From: an uncultured Gammaproteobacteria bacterium
GTDB taxonomy: Bacteria > Pseudomonadota > Gammaproteobacteria > DRJJ01
Direction of reading: 5' to 3'
Length of the DNA: 38,025 nt
Assembly (NCBI GenBank): GCA_947258795.1
Contig: CAMYJU010000010.1
Location: 1 to 38,025, forward strand
Positions within the stretch are counted from its first letter, which is position 1; every line of letters starts with the position of its first letter. A program made the position numbers and the translations under genes. Shown in pieces: positions 25,397 to 34,049 of the stretch. Under the pieces are notes generated by a model, which was given only the letters and a program-made list of their open reading frames with translations, did no database searches and was not told the origin of the DNA.

Positions 25397-25423
25397 GTCA
25401 TTCCCGCGCAGGCGGGAATCCAT
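25397..25423 (+). repeat. Left copy of a dRS3-like inverted repeat
   Basis: The core ATTCCC-GCGCAGGC-GGGAAT has the ATTCCC-N8-GGGAAT form known from Neisseria dRS3 elements and from similar repeats in other proteobacteria. The 27-base unit matches the right copy at 25730-25756 in reverse orientation at 26 of 27 positions. It ends three bases before the original stop codon of the GIY-YIG remnant. Confidence 0.8.
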
Positions 25424-25426
25424 AAA

Positions 25427-25717
25427 TCAGATAAGATCTGGATAGAGATCAATCCATTGAGGGTTATTTTCATTAATCAGTCGGATTTTCCACTGACGTT
25501 TCCATTTCTTTAATTGTTTTTACCGTATAATTGCCGACTCCATTTCCTTATATTGTTCATACCATACCAAAGTGTGAACCTTATACTTATTGGTAAATCC
25601 CTCTACCAGATTATTTTTGTGCTCCCAAATTCGTTTCACAGGATCAGAAGTGACACCGATATAAAGTGTCCCATAAGGCTTGCTTGCGAGAATATAGACA
25701 AAAGGAATCCTTTCCAT
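25427..25717 (-). pseudogene. GIY-YIG endonuclease gene with an in-frame stop
   Basis: The minus-strand frame begins MERIPFVYILASKPYGTLYI, a standard GIY-YIG opening (VYIL and the G-T-L-Y-I-G-V-T core), followed by DPVKRIWEHKN and VWYEQYKEMESAIIR. It then meets TAA at 25520-25522. Reading through that codon in the same frame gives KQLKKWKRQWKIRLINENNP and ends at TGA 25427-25429. This is the usual C-terminus, where the family has R-E-K-Q-I-K-K-W. One base change (GAA to TAA) therefore split a 96-codon gene. Translation of a 65-residue fragment remains possible. The gene is framed by two inverted copies of a 27-base repeat. Confidence 0.85.
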
Positions 25718-25729
25718 TTTTCCATTGTA

Positions 25730-25756
25730 ATGGATTCCCGCCTACGCGGGAATGAC
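25730..25756 (-). repeat. Right copy of a dRS3-like inverted repeat
   Basis: The core ATTCCC-GCCTACGC-GGGAAT is the same type as the left copy, in opposite orientation, and begins 13 bases upstream of the GIY-YIG start codon. Together the two copies enclose the nuclease remnant like terminal inverted repeats. Confidence 0.8.
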
Positions 25757-26091
25757 GAGGCCTTGTATTTGGTATTGTAGTGTATAAATTCTCGCTCACC
25801 GCCGACGCGGGGACAGGCTGTGCTATATGATGGGTTTTGCTGCTACGTCGGCTACCCCGCCCTCTCATACCCCACCTGCAAACTTACTTTCCATTTTTTC
25901 GCCGTTCTGGATACTGGATTTCCTCTGCTAAACAGCTATTTAGCGCTTGTTTGATGTAAGTCATTAGAAAACTGCCAATTTTTAACTATGCTTCTATTGG
26001 CATATGGATTGCTACATGTGTATGGAAGACTGGCATTTCGTTAGCGAAGTGAAAAGTTTGTTTACGATCCAAGCTATCAGGACGCACAGGC
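25757..26091 (+). promoter_or_regulatory. Control region of the hup/hyp/hox operon
   Basis: No gene is evident here. The stretch ends with a strong sigma-54 promoter match at 25998-26013 and a leader of about 70 bases before hupK. The word TAAGTCATT at 25957-25965 also occurs upstream of the other sigma-54 promoter (15046-15054). I found no clear copy of the 14948-14963 inverted repeat here. Confidence 0.5.
25998..26013 (+). promoter_or_regulatory. Sigma-54 promoter of the hup/hyp/hox operon
   Basis: TGGCAT-ATGGA-TTGCT differs from the sigma-54 consensus TGGCAC-N5-TTGCW at one position only, with GG and GC correctly spaced. The predicted start is near 26024, about 68 bases before hupK. The operon itself encodes the likely activator, so it would be autoregulated. 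Confidence 0.75.
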
Positions 26092-27249
26092 ATGACCATA
26101 GAAGGACGTCTGAGCATAAGCATGAATACCCGCGACGGGCATCAGCATCAGGTACTGATCGACTCCAGTCGACCGGTACATGCGTCCAGGATTTTTCACG
26201 GCAAAGCGGTCGACGAGGCCCTGCATATGCTGCCAATGCTATTCAGCGTCTGTGCCACGGCCCAGGCCTGTGCCGGGGTGCGGGCCTGCGAACAAGCACT
26301 GCATCGCTGCGCGTCGCCAAGGGTTGAACGTCTGCGTGACGCACTGGTGAACATGGAAACGGTACGCGAGCATTTATGGCGCATCATGCTCGACTGGCCC
26401 GGTTTCCTGGGTCAGGCCCCGCAGCCGCAAAGCATGACGGCGATGCTGGCGTTACAACAAGACTATCGCCAGGCCATGACCGGCGGAGTGGATGCATTTC
26501 AACCGTCACAGACACAGGCGGATGCGGATGCGGATGCGGATATCACCATCCCGGACACGTTGTTACAGCGGCTCGAACATATTCTGCAACACAATGTGTT
26601 TGATCATTCGCCAACCAGCTGGCTGGAAATGACCGATCTGGATCAACTCCAGTCCTGGGCCACATCTTCCACTACCGTGGCCGCGCAGTTGCTCGATCGA
26701 ATCATGCAGCTTGAATGGCATGCTATCGGTCAGTGTCAGGTGCAAGCACTGCCGGTGCTGGATACGGAACAGCTACGCCAGGTCATGCGCAATGATGATT
26801 TTATCGTGCATCCGCAATGGGCCGACCACTGTTGTGAAACGACCAGTCTGACCCGTGTTGACAGCACGCTGTTACAACTACTGCGTGAGCACTATGGCAA
26901 CGGCCTGCTTGTACGCATGGTCGCGCTCCTGACTGAACTGGCGCAATTGTCCTCCACATTGATGCCGGACACGATCGACACGGCCGTGGGCGGAAGCGGC
27001 GAGCAGGATACCGGCATCGGCCACAGCTCGGCCGCGCGCGGACAGTTACATCATTGTGTGCAAGTGCATGAGCAGTCGATTAGCAGCTACCGCATTCTGG
27101 CACCCACGGAATGGAATTTTCATCCGCAAGGGGTGGTTGCCAGCAGCCTGGCCACGCTGACTGGCGATCAAGAGCAAATCGATCAACAGGCACGCCTGCT
27201 GATCAACGCGATCGATCCCTGCGTTGACTATGATTTGAGGGTTCAGTAA
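26092..27249 (+). CDS. hupK: Hydrogenase accessory protein HupK
   Basis: This 385-residue protein is related to hydrogenase large subunits but lacks most active-site residues. Near residue 52 it has FSVCATAQACAGVRACEQAL, a degenerate version of the L1 motif. Near the end it has APTEWNFHPQGV (as in large subunits) and INAIDPCVDYDLRVQ, where the second L2 cysteine and the final His are missing. HupK is thought to act as a scaffold or cofactor carrier during uptake-hydrogenase maturation, particularly with HypC/HypD. Four GCGGAT copies encode an Ala-Asp run around residue 143. Its stop overlaps the hypA start by one base, and it is the first gene behind the sigma-54 promoter. Confidence 0.88.
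   Translation: MTIEGRLSISMNTRDGHQHQVLIDSSRPVHASRIFHGKAVDEALHMLPMLFSVCATAQACAGVRACEQALHRCASPRVERLRDALVNMETVREHLWRIMLDWPGFLGQAPQPQSMTAMLALQQDYRQAMTGGVDAFQPSQTQADADADADITIPDTLLQRLEHILQHNVFDHSPTSWLEMTDLDQLQSWATSSTTVAAQLLDRIMQLEWHAIGQCQVQALPVLDTEQLRQVMRNDDFIVHPQWADHCCETTSLTRVDSTLLQLLREHYGNGLLVRMVALLTELAQLSSTLMPDTIDTAVGGSGEQDTGIGHSSAARGQLHHCVQVHEQSISSYRILAPTEWNFHPQGVVASSLATLTGDQEQIDQQARLLINAIDPCVDYDLRVQ
26518..26541 (+). repeat. Four tandem GCGGAT hexamers inside hupK
   Basis: Four perfect, in-frame copies of GCGGAT encode (Ala-Asp)4 in a linker of HupK. Changes in copy number would alter linker length without shifting the frame. Confidence 0.9.
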
Positions 27250-27590
27250 TGCATGAGATGTCCTTGTGTGAAGGCGTGATGCAGGTGCTTAAGGACCAGG
27301 CGCATGAACAGGGCTACTCGCGAGTGGAGGCCGTGTGGCTGGAAATCGGTGAACTGGCCAATGTCGAGATCGAGTCTATGCGTTTTTGTTTTGATGTGGT
27401 CACGCAAGGCACGCTGGCCGAACAGGCCAAATTGGAAATCATCGAGGTGCCGGGTCAGGCCTGGTGTATGCAGTGCGGTAAAACGGTAGCGCTGAAACAG
27501 CGTTTTGATGCCTGCCCGGAATGTAGCAGTTACCAGCTACAGGTGACCGGCGGTGAACAAATGATGATCAAGGAACTGGAGGTGAACTGA
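27249..27590 (+). CDS. hypA: Hydrogenase nickel-insertion protein HypA
   Basis: This 113-residue protein starts [14 protein letters not shown], with the nickel-binding His2 and Glu3 of HypA. A zinc site near residues 73-93 is built from CMQCGK and CPECSS (two CxxC pairs). HypA, with HypB, delivers nickel to the large subunit. The start codon overlaps the hupK stop and the stop overlaps the hypB start by one base, so hupK, hypA and hypB are tightly coupled. Length and motifs are standard. Confidence 0.96.
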   Translation: MHEMSLCEGVMQVLKDQAHEQGYSRVEAVWLEIGELANVEIESMRFCFDVVTQGTLAEQAKLEIIEVPGQAWCMQCGKTVALKQRFDACPECSSYQLQVTGGEQMMIKELEVN

Positions 27591-28426
27591 TGTGCACAGT
27601 ATGTGGATGCAGTGAAGGCGAAACCCGGATCGACGAACAGGAACACACCCATGGGCATCATCATGATCATGTTCACCCACACGACCATGCTCATACGCAT
27701 GATCAGCTACATGATTATGGCCAGGGACCGGCACACGCCCACGCACCGGGCATGAGCCAGTCACGCATGGTACAGATCGAGCAGGACATCCTGAGCAAGA
27801 ACAATGGCTATGCGGCCAGCAACCGGCACTGGTTCGCCGAACACGGCATACTCGCACTGAACCTGGTTTCCAGCCCGGGTTCCGGCAAGACTACACTGTT
27901 GGGTCGCACCATCGATGACCTCAAAGCGGAAATGAGGCTGTCGGTGATCGAGGGTGACCAGCAAACCGCCCATGATGCCGAGCGTATCCGTGCGACCGGT
28001 GTCAGTGCCTTACAAATCAATACCGGCAAGGGCTGTCATCTCGATGCCCATATGATCGGACACGCGCTCGACAGTCTGCAACCGGAACAAAACAGTGTGT
28101 TGTTTATCGAGAATGTCGGCAACCTGGTGTGCCCGGCCGCATTCGACCTGGGCGAGGCACACAAGGTCGCGATCCTGTCGGTCACCGAGGGTGAGGACAA
28201 GCCGCTGAAGTATCCGGACATGTTCCATGCCGCTGACCTGATGCTGCTGAACAAGATCGACCTGCTACCTCACCTGCAATTCGATGTCGATCAGTGCATC
28301 GACTATGCACGCCGGGTTAATCCGCGCATCAAGGTATTGCAGGTGTCGGCCACCAGCGGTGAGGGCATGACGAACTGGTACCAGTGGCTGAAAACCACAC
28401 AGCAACTTTTACTGATCGGTGACTGA
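27590..28426 (+). CDS. hypB: Hydrogenase nickel-incorporation GTPase HypB
   Basis: This 278-residue GTPase has an N-terminal high-affinity nickel motif, MCTVCGC. A histidine-rich stretch follows at about residues 19-60, likely for nickel storage. The G-domain has the P-loop [11 protein letters not shown] near residue 97, [12 protein letters not shown], the [12 protein letters not shown] segment with the metal-binding Cys, and NKIDLL for guanine recognition. It hydrolyses GTP to drive nickel transfer with HypA. The length is normal for His-rich HypB. The hypC start lies one base after its stop. Confidence 0.97.
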   Translation: MCTVCGCSEGETRIDEQEHTHGHHHDHVHPHDHAHTHDQLHDYGQGPAHAHAPGMSQSRMVQIEQDILSKNNGYAASNRHWFAEHGILALNLVSSPGSGKTTLLGRTIDDLKAEMRLSVIEGDQQTAHDAERIRATGVSALQINTGKGCHLDAHMIGHALDSLQPEQNSVLFIENVGNLVCPAAFDLGEAHKVAILSVTEGEDKPLKYPDMFHAADLMLLNKIDLLPHLQFDVDQCIDYARRVNPRIKVLQVSATSGEGMTNWYQWLKTTQQLLLIGD

Positions 28427-28427
28427 G

Positions 28428-28664
28428 ATGTGCCTGGCCCTGCCTGCAAGAGTAATCGCGATCGATGAGCTGACTGATATGGCCACGGTAGCGCTTGGCG
28501 AAGTCAGAAAAAAGATATCGCTGGCCCTGGTTGAAGATGTCGAGGTGGATGATTTTGTACTGATCCATGTCGGCTATGCGCTGAACAAGCTCAGTGCACA
28601 GGAGGCGGAACGCACCCTGCAACTGTTCGCCGAGGCCGGTCTGACGGATGCGGGGTGGTCATGA
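28428..28664 (+). CDS. hypC: Hydrogenase chaperone HypC
   Basis: This 78-residue protein starts MCLALPARVIAIDELTDMAT. I chose the ATG at 28428 rather than the one nine bases upstream because the essential cysteine must be residue 2. HypC with HypD holds the iron while the CO and cyanide ligands are attached, then passes it to the apo-large subunit. The VEVDDFVLIHVGYALNKLS segment is typical. It is the second HypC-family gene in the window, after the HupF-like one at 20685, and overlaps hypD by four bases. Confidence 0.95.
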   Translation: MCLALPARVIAIDELTDMATVALGEVRKKISLALVEDVEVDDFVLIHVGYALNKLSAQEAERTLQLFAEAGLTDAGWS

Positions 28665-29809
28665 AATACGTCGATGAATTCCGCCGGCACGATCTGGCGC
28701 AGCAACTGGCCGCAGCCATCCAGCGCGAGGCCAACCCGCAACGTCAGTACCAGTTAATGGAATTCTGCGGCGGGCATACCCATGCGATCTTCCGTTACGG
28801 CGTGCAGGACCTGATGCCGGACAACGTCAACTTTGTTCACGGCCCCGGCTGCCCGGTGTGTGTGCTACCTATTGCCCGACTCGACCATGCCATGCGCCTG
28901 CTGCACGATCATGACGTAATCCTGTGTACTTATGGTGACCTGTTGCGCGTACCGGCCAGTGGCCGCAACAGCCTGCTCAAGGTCAAGGCCGATGGTGCGG
29001 ATGTACGCATGGTCTACTCAACCCAGGACGCGCTGAACATCGCACGCGACAACCCGGATCGCGAGGTGGTGTTCTTCGCGATCGGCTTCGAGACCACGAC
29101 GCCACCGACCGCGGTGGCGATCAGGCAGGCGCATGTTGAGGGCCTGAAAAATTTCAGTGTGTTCTGTAACCATGTGCTGACCCCGGCCGCGATCCAGAAC
29201 ATACTCGAATCGCCTGAACTACGCGGCATGGGCTCGGTGTCGATCGACGGTTTCTTCGGTCCCTCGCATGTCAGCTCGATCATCGGCAGCCGTCCGTATG
29301 AGTTCTTTGCCGAGGAGTTTCAGAAACCGGTTGTGATCGCCGGCTTCGAACCACTGGACGTCATGCAGTCGGCCCTGATGCTGATCCGCCAGCTCAACCA
29401 GGGCCGCCATGAAGTCGAGAACGAATACACCCGAGTGGTCACGCGCGACGGTAACCGCAAGGCCCAGACGCTGGTCGCCGATGTGATGGAATTACGACGC
29501 AGCTTTGAATGGCGTGGTCTCGGGCTGGTGCCCTACAGTGCCTTACAGATCAAACAGGACTACGCGGCCTTCGACGCAGAAAAGCGCTTTACGGTACCGG
29601 TGATCGATGCGACAGACATCAAGGGTTGCGAGTGTCCGCGCATCCTGCGCGGGGTCAAACGGCCGACCGACTGCAAGCTGTTCGGCAAGGTATGCACGCC
29701 GGAAAATCCGATGGGCTCCTGCATGGTGTCGTCCGAAGGCGCCTGTGCAGCCTACTGGAGTTATGGCCGTTTTCGTCAGACAGAACCGGTACAGGAGATG
29801 CAGGCATGA
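28661..29809 (+). CDS. hypD: Hydrogenase maturation scaffold HypD
   Basis: This 382-residue protein starts from the ATG that overlaps the hypC stop (a GTG two codons earlier is possible). Conserved HypD motifs are present: EFCGGHTHAIFRYG near residue 29, VHGPGCPVCVLPIARLDH near residue 59, IGFETTTPPTA, and the C-terminal cysteine-rich [4Fe-4S] region with CECPRILRG, PTDCKLFGKVC and MGSCMVSSEGACAAYWSYG. HypD reduces and assembles the Fe(CN)2CO group with HypC and HypE. Its stop overlaps the hypE start by four bases. Confidence 0.97.
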   Translation: MKYVDEFRRHDLAQQLAAAIQREANPQRQYQLMEFCGGHTHAIFRYGVQDLMPDNVNFVHGPGCPVCVLPIARLDHAMRLLHDHDVILCTYGDLLRVPASGRNSLLKVKADGADVRMVYSTQDALNIARDNPDREVVFFAIGFETTTPPTAVAIRQAHVEGLKNFSVFCNHVLTPAAIQNILESPELRGMGSVSIDGFFGPSHVSSIIGSRPYEFFAEEFQKPVVIAGFEPLDVMQSALMLIRQLNQGRHEVENEYTRVVTRDGNRKAQTLVADVMELRRSFEWRGLGLVPYSALQIKQDYAAFDAEKRFTVPVIDATDIKGCECPRILRGVKRPTDCKLFGKVCTPENPMGSCMVSSEGACAAYWSYGRFRQTEPVQEMQA

Positions 29810-30855
29810 ATGCGAATCCGGAACGCTTTAACATGCGCCTGAACATTCGCGATGGCCGCGTCGACATGACCCACGGCAGCGGTGGCCGCGCGATGGCACA
29901 ACTGATCGACGACCTGTTCGTCAAATACCTGGACAACCACTTGCTACGCCAGGCGAATGACCAGGCCAGTTTCGAGGTCAATGCCGGGCGCATGGTCATG
30001 AGTACCGATAGTCACGTGATCTCACCGCTGTTTTTTCCGGGCGGCGATATCGGCTCACTGTCCGTACACGGTACCGTTAATGATGTCGCCATGTCCGGCG
30101 CCAGACCGTTGTACCTGTCGGCCGGCTTCATACTCGAGGAAGGTTTTGCACTGGCCGACCTGGAACGCATTGTCGCCAGTATGGGCGAGGCCGCAAACCA
30201 GGCCGGTGTGCCGGTGGTGACCGGCGACACCAAGGTGGTCGAAAAGGGCAAGGGTGATGGCGTGTTTATTAACACTACCGGCATCGGTGTGGTACCGGAT
30301 GGCGTCAACATCTCCGGTGAACTTGCACGCCCCGGTGATGTGATCCTGGTGAGTGGCACCATCGGTGATCATGGTGTCGCGATCATGTCCAGCCGTGAAA
30401 ACCTGACATTCGAGACCACGATTGAATCCGATTCGGCGGCACTACATACGCTGGTGGCTAACATGGTCGACGCGGTACCGGCTATCCATTGCCTGCGCGA
30501 TCCGACGCGCGGTGGTCTCGCGACCACCCTGAATGAACTGGCACAGCAATCGGCTGTGGGCATGAGCTTGCAGGAAAGCCGTATCCCGATCAATCCGTCC
30601 GTGTCGGCGGCCTGTGAATTGCTCGGACTGGACCCGCTGTATGTGGCCAACGAGGGCAAGCTGATCTGTATCTGCGCCGCCGATGATGCCGAACACCTGT
30701 TGCAGGTCATGCGCGCTCACCCACTCGGTCAACACGCGGCGATCATCGGCGAGGTGGTGGATGACCGCCACGGTTTCGTACAGATGCAAACCGGCTTCGG
30801 CGGCAAACGTGTGGTCGATTGGCTGGCCGGCGAACAGTTACCGAGGATCTGCTAG
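29806..30855 (+). CDS. hypE: Hydrogenase maturation carbamoyl dehydratase HypE
   Basis: This 349-residue protein has a PurM-type fold: MTHGSGGRAMAQLIDDLF near residue 20, GDIGSLSVHGTVNDVAMSGA near residue 78, VTGDTKVVEKG near residue 137, and DPTRGGLATTLNELA near residue 227. It ends with PRIC, whose terminal cysteine accepts the carbamoyl group from HypF and is dehydrated to thiocyanate, the cyanide donor. I chose the ATG at 29806 because it overlaps the hypD stop and gives the usual family length. An upstream extension in this frame lies entirely inside hypD. Confidence 0.97.
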   Translation: MNANPERFNMRLNIRDGRVDMTHGSGGRAMAQLIDDLFVKYLDNHLLRQANDQASFEVNAGRMVMSTDSHVISPLFFPGGDIGSLSVHGTVNDVAMSGARPLYLSAGFILEEGFALADLERIVASMGEAANQAGVPVVTGDTKVVEKGKGDGVFINTTGIGVVPDGVNISGELARPGDVILVSGTIGDHGVAIMSSRENLTFETTIESDSAALHTLVANMVDAVPAIHCLRDPTRGGLATTLNELAQQSAVGMSLQESRIPINPSVSAACELLGLDPLYVANEGKLICICAADDAEHLLQVMRAHPLGQHAAIIGEVVDDRHGFVQMQTGFGGKRVVDWLAGEQLPRIC

Positions 30856-30864
30856 GACAAAAAA

Positions 30865-32571
30865 ATGCGTATCCTGTTTCTCACTCACTCGTTCAACAGC
30901 CTCAGCCAGCGCTTGTACGTCGAGTTGCAGGCACGTGGCCATGAACTGTCGGTCGAATTCGATATCAACGATGCAGTCAGCGAACAGGCCGTTGAACTGT
31001 TCCAACCTGAGCTGATCCTCGCGCCGTTTCTGAAACGCGCGATACCCGAGTCGATCTGGCGTAAACAGGTATGCCTGATAGTGCATCCCGGCATCAAGGG
31101 TGATCGTGGTCCGTCTGCACTGGACTGGGCCATCCTGAACCGCGAGACACGCTGGGGTGTGACCGTACTGCAGGCCAATGCCGACATGGATGCGGGTGAC
31201 ATCTGGGCCAGCAGTGAATTCGATATGCGTGACGCGACCAAGGCCAGCCTGTACCGCAACGAGGTCACAGAGGCAGCGATGCGTGCGGTAGTGCTTGCGG
31301 TCCAGCGTTTTGAGCAGGGTGGATACACCCCGCAAGCCCTGCACGATATCCAGCACAGCCTGCATGGGCGACTGCGGCCGTTGGTGCAGCAATCGAACCG
31401 TCATATCGACTGGCAACACGACACTAGCGCCACCGTGTTACGCAAGATACGCAGCGGCGATGGCTTCCCCGGCGTGCGTGACTGCCTGTTCGGGCGCGAG
31501 CTGTTTCTGTACGACGCGCGGCCGGAACACACCTTGTGCGGACGACCCGGTGACCTGATTGCGCGCTGTGGCGGCGCGGTCTGCCGGGCGACCACCGATG
31601 GCGCGGTATGGATCGGTCACTTGCGCGACAATCAGGCGGCGCATCCATTCAAGTTGCCAGCCACGCGACTGCTTGGTGACAGGGTCAGCGCATTACCGGA
31701 ACTCAGCCCGGGGCCACGTAGCGGTTATCGTGACATCTGGTATGAACAACACGGCGATGTCGGTTACCTGCATTTTCCTTTCTATAACGGCGCCATGAGT
31801 ACGCAACAATGCGAACGACTGCGTCAGGCCTACATCGATGCGAAACAGCGCCCCACCCGTGTGATCGTACTCATGGGCGGACCCGATTACTGGTGTAATG
31901 GCATGCACCTGAACCTGATCGAGGCCGCCGACAGTGCCGCCGATGAATCCTGGCGTAACATCAACGCCATCGATGACCTCGCACTGGAGATTATCAACAC
32001 CGACACGCAACTGACCATCGCGGCGCTGCAGGGTAACGCCGGTGCCGGGGGTATGTTCCTGGCCCGCGCCGCCGACCAGGTCTGGGCACGCCAGGGTGTG
32101 GTCCTTAATCCGCACTACAAGGATATGGGCAACCTGTACGGCTCTGAATACTGGACCTATCTGTTACCGCGTTTTGCCGGGCAGGAAAAAGCAGAGCGCA
32201 TCAGCAGCGCACGCCTGCCGATGGGCACAGACGAGGCGCTGTCGCTGGGCCTGCTGGATGCCGCCTATGCAACTGATGTTGACGAGTTTGTACAGCTCAC
32301 ACAGCAACGCGCTACGTCCCTGGCCGCGGCCGATAATTTTGAAACACACACACATCAGAAACGTCAGCAGCGACAGGCTGACGAGCAGCACAAACCCCTG
32401 GCGCACTACCGGCAGCAGGAACTGGAACGCATGCGCGTCAACTTTTACGGCTTTGATCCCAGTTACCATGTGGCGCGTTACAATTTTGTCTACAAGATAT
32501 CACGCTCGCGCACACCCCTGACCATCGCAAGCCACCGTCGAACCGATACCCCCCTGCGGAGGGCGATATGA
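30865..32571 (+). CDS. hypX: HypX (HoxX): CO-forming hydrogenase maturation protein
   Basis: This 568-residue two-domain protein has an N-terminal formyltransferase-like part, MRILFLTHSFNSLSQRLYVE onwards. It includes the folate-binding core LIVHPGIKGDRGPSALDWAI near residue 72 and VTVLQANADMDAGDIWAS. The C-terminal part resembles enoyl-CoA hydratase/isomerase (crotonase fold), with VIVLMGGPDYWCNGMHLNLI near residue 333 and ALQGNAGAGGMFLARAADQ near residue 389. In Aquifex and Ralstonia HypX moves a formyl group from formyl-tetrahydrofolate to CoA and releases CO, giving the active-site CO ligand in the presence of oxygen. It sits nine bases after hypE and overlaps hoxA by four. Its presence argues that this hydrogenase is matured under oxic or micro-oxic conditions. 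Confidence 0.93.
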   Translation: MRILFLTHSFNSLSQRLYVELQARGHELSVEFDINDAVSEQAVELFQPELILAPFLKRAIPESIWRKQVCLIVHPGIKGDRGPSALDWAILNRETRWGVTVLQANADMDAGDIWASSEFDMRDATKASLYRNEVTEAAMRAVVLAVQRFEQGGYTPQALHDIQHSLHGRLRPLVQQSNRHIDWQHDTSATVLRKIRSGDGFPGVRDCLFGRELFLYDARPEHTLCGRPGDLIARCGGAVCRATTDGAVWIGHLRDNQAAHPFKLPATRLLGDRVSALPELSPGPRSGYRDIWYEQHGDVGYLHFPFYNGAMSTQQCERLRQAYIDAKQRPTRVIVLMGGPDYWCNGMHLNLIEAADSAADESWRNINAIDDLALEIINTDTQLTIAALQGNAGAGGMFLARAADQVWARQGVVLNPHYKDMGNLYGSEYWTYLLPRFAGQEKAERISSARLPMGTDEALSLGLLDAAYATDVDEFVQLTQQRATSLAAADNFETHTHQKRQQRQADEQHKPLAHYRQQELERMRVNFYGFDPSYHVARYNFVYKISRSRTPLTIASHRRTDTPLRRAI

Positions 32572-34049
32572 CTACACAAGCAACCATCCTGGTCGTTGAT
32601 GACGAGGTACGCAGCCTGGAGACGATACAACGTATCCTGGAAGATGATTTCGATGTCAAAACCGCATCCACGATCAGCGAGGCCGAACAGATACTGCAAC
32701 GCGAATGGGTGCAGATCATCGTCTGTGACCAGCGCATGCCGGAAATGACCGGTGTCGAATTCCTGAAGCGGGTACGTGAACAGTGGCCCGACCTGATACG
32801 CATGATCATTTCCGGTTATACCGACTCTGAGGACATAATCAGCGCGGTCAATGAAGCCGGCATCTATCAATACATTACCAAGCCCTGGCATCCCGACCAT
32901 CTGATCATCACCCTGAACAATGCCGCACGCATGTTCGAGCTGCAACGCCAGAACGAGGCACTGTCGGTCGAACTGAAAAAGACACCTGGGCAGCTCGAAC
33001 AATCGATGAACCGTAAAAGCATCGAGCTGCGGGAAAACTACCAGTGTGATGACGGCATGGTACGCACGCCGGACAGTTGCATGAATGCGGTTTGCACAAA
33101 GATCAGGCGCATCGCACCCTATCATGTGTCCGTGTTGTTAAGCGGCGAATCAGGTACCGGCAAGGAGCTGGCCGCGCGCGCACTGCACTACAACAGTTTG
33201 CGTTGGAACAAACCCTTCATTGCCGAAAACTGTGGCGCACTGCCTGATGAACTGCTCGAGAGCGAACTGTTTGGCTACAAGCGTGGCGCGTTTACCGGCG
33301 CCGTCGAGGACCGCGTCGGCCTGTTCGAGCGCGCCAATGGCGGTACCGTGTTTCTCGACGAGATCGGTGATGTGTCGCCGGCGTTCCAGGTCAAGTTGCT
33401 ACGTGTGCTGCAGGAAGGTGAAATCCGCCCACTGGGTAGCGGCCGTACCCGCCAGGTCGATGTACGGATCGTCGCCGCGACCAACAAGGACCTCGAGGCC
33501 GAAGTACATGCCGGCCGTTTTCGCGAGGACCTGTACTACCGGCTGGCCACGGTGAGCCTGGACCTGCCACCGTTACGTGAACACCCGGAGGATATCCCGT
33601 TACTGGCCAACACCCTGTTACAGGACGCGATCAATGATCTTGGCAAACAGGTTCAGGGGTTCAGCGCCGAGGCGCTGGCCTGTATGCAGTCCTATCACTG
33701 GCCGGGCAATGTGCGTGAGCTGCAAAACGAGGTGCACTGCATGCTGGTGATGGGCAATGAGGATATGCTCGGCGCCGAGTTGTTGACCCCGCGCATCCTG
33801 CGCTCGCTGTCTCCGGATGGACTTTCCTGCGAGGAAGATATCGATACACCGCTGGGCTCGCTGAAGGACCGGGTCGAGTCGCTGGAATCCAGCATCCTGC
33901 GCGAGACCCTGATCAGGCACCGCTGGAACAAGAGCAGTGCCGCCAGGGAACTGGGCCTGTCGCGCGTGGGCCTGCGCAGCAAGCTCGAGCGCTATGGTCT
34001 GGAAAAAGTCGAACAGCTGAACACCGGAGCCCAGGATGCCTACCGTTAA
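32568..34049 (+). CDS. hoxA: HoxA/HupR-type sigma-54-dependent response regulator
   Basis: This 493-residue NtrC-family activator has a receiver domain at residues 5-120 with acidic D11 and D12 and the phosphoacceptor D54 ([13 protein letters not shown]). Its AAA+ domain has Walker A GESGTGKE near residue 193 and the intact sigma-54 contact GAFTGA near residue 240. A C-terminal Fis-type helix-turn-helix ([20 protein letters not shown]) completes it. It should drive sigma-54 promoters, two of which I find at the heads of the hydrogenase operons. In HoxA/HupR systems the unphosphorylated form is often the active one. It overlaps both hypX and hoxJ, so it is co-translated with maturation and sensing genes. 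Confidence 0.93.
   Translation: MTTQATILVVDDEVRSLETIQRILEDDFDVKTASTISEAEQILQREWVQIIVCDQRMPEMTGVEFLKRVREQWPDLIRMIISGYTDSEDIISAVNEAGIYQYITKPWHPDHLIITLNNAARMFELQRQNEALSVELKKTPGQLEQSMNRKSIELRENYQCDDGMVRTPDSCMNAVCTKIRRIAPYHVSVLLSGESGTGKELAARALHYNSLRWNKPFIAENCGALPDELLESELFGYKRGAFTGAVEDRVGLFERANGGTVFLDEIGDVSPAFQVKLLRVLQEGEIRPLGSGRTRQVDVRIVAATNKDLEAEVHAGRFREDLYYRLATVSLDLPPLREHPEDIPLLANTLLQDAINDLGKQVQGFSAEALACMQSYHWPGNVRELQNEVHCMLVMGNEDMLGAELLTPRILRSLSPDGLSCEEDIDTPLGSLKDRVESLESSILRETLIRHRWNKSSAARELGLSRVGLRSKLERYGLEKVEQLNTGAQDAYR

Noticed and set aside
29509-29805. N-terminal extension of HypE into the hypD gene
   Set aside because: The frame stays open, but the extension is low in family character and overlaps hypD entirely. 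The ATG overlapping the hypD stop gives the normal HypE length.
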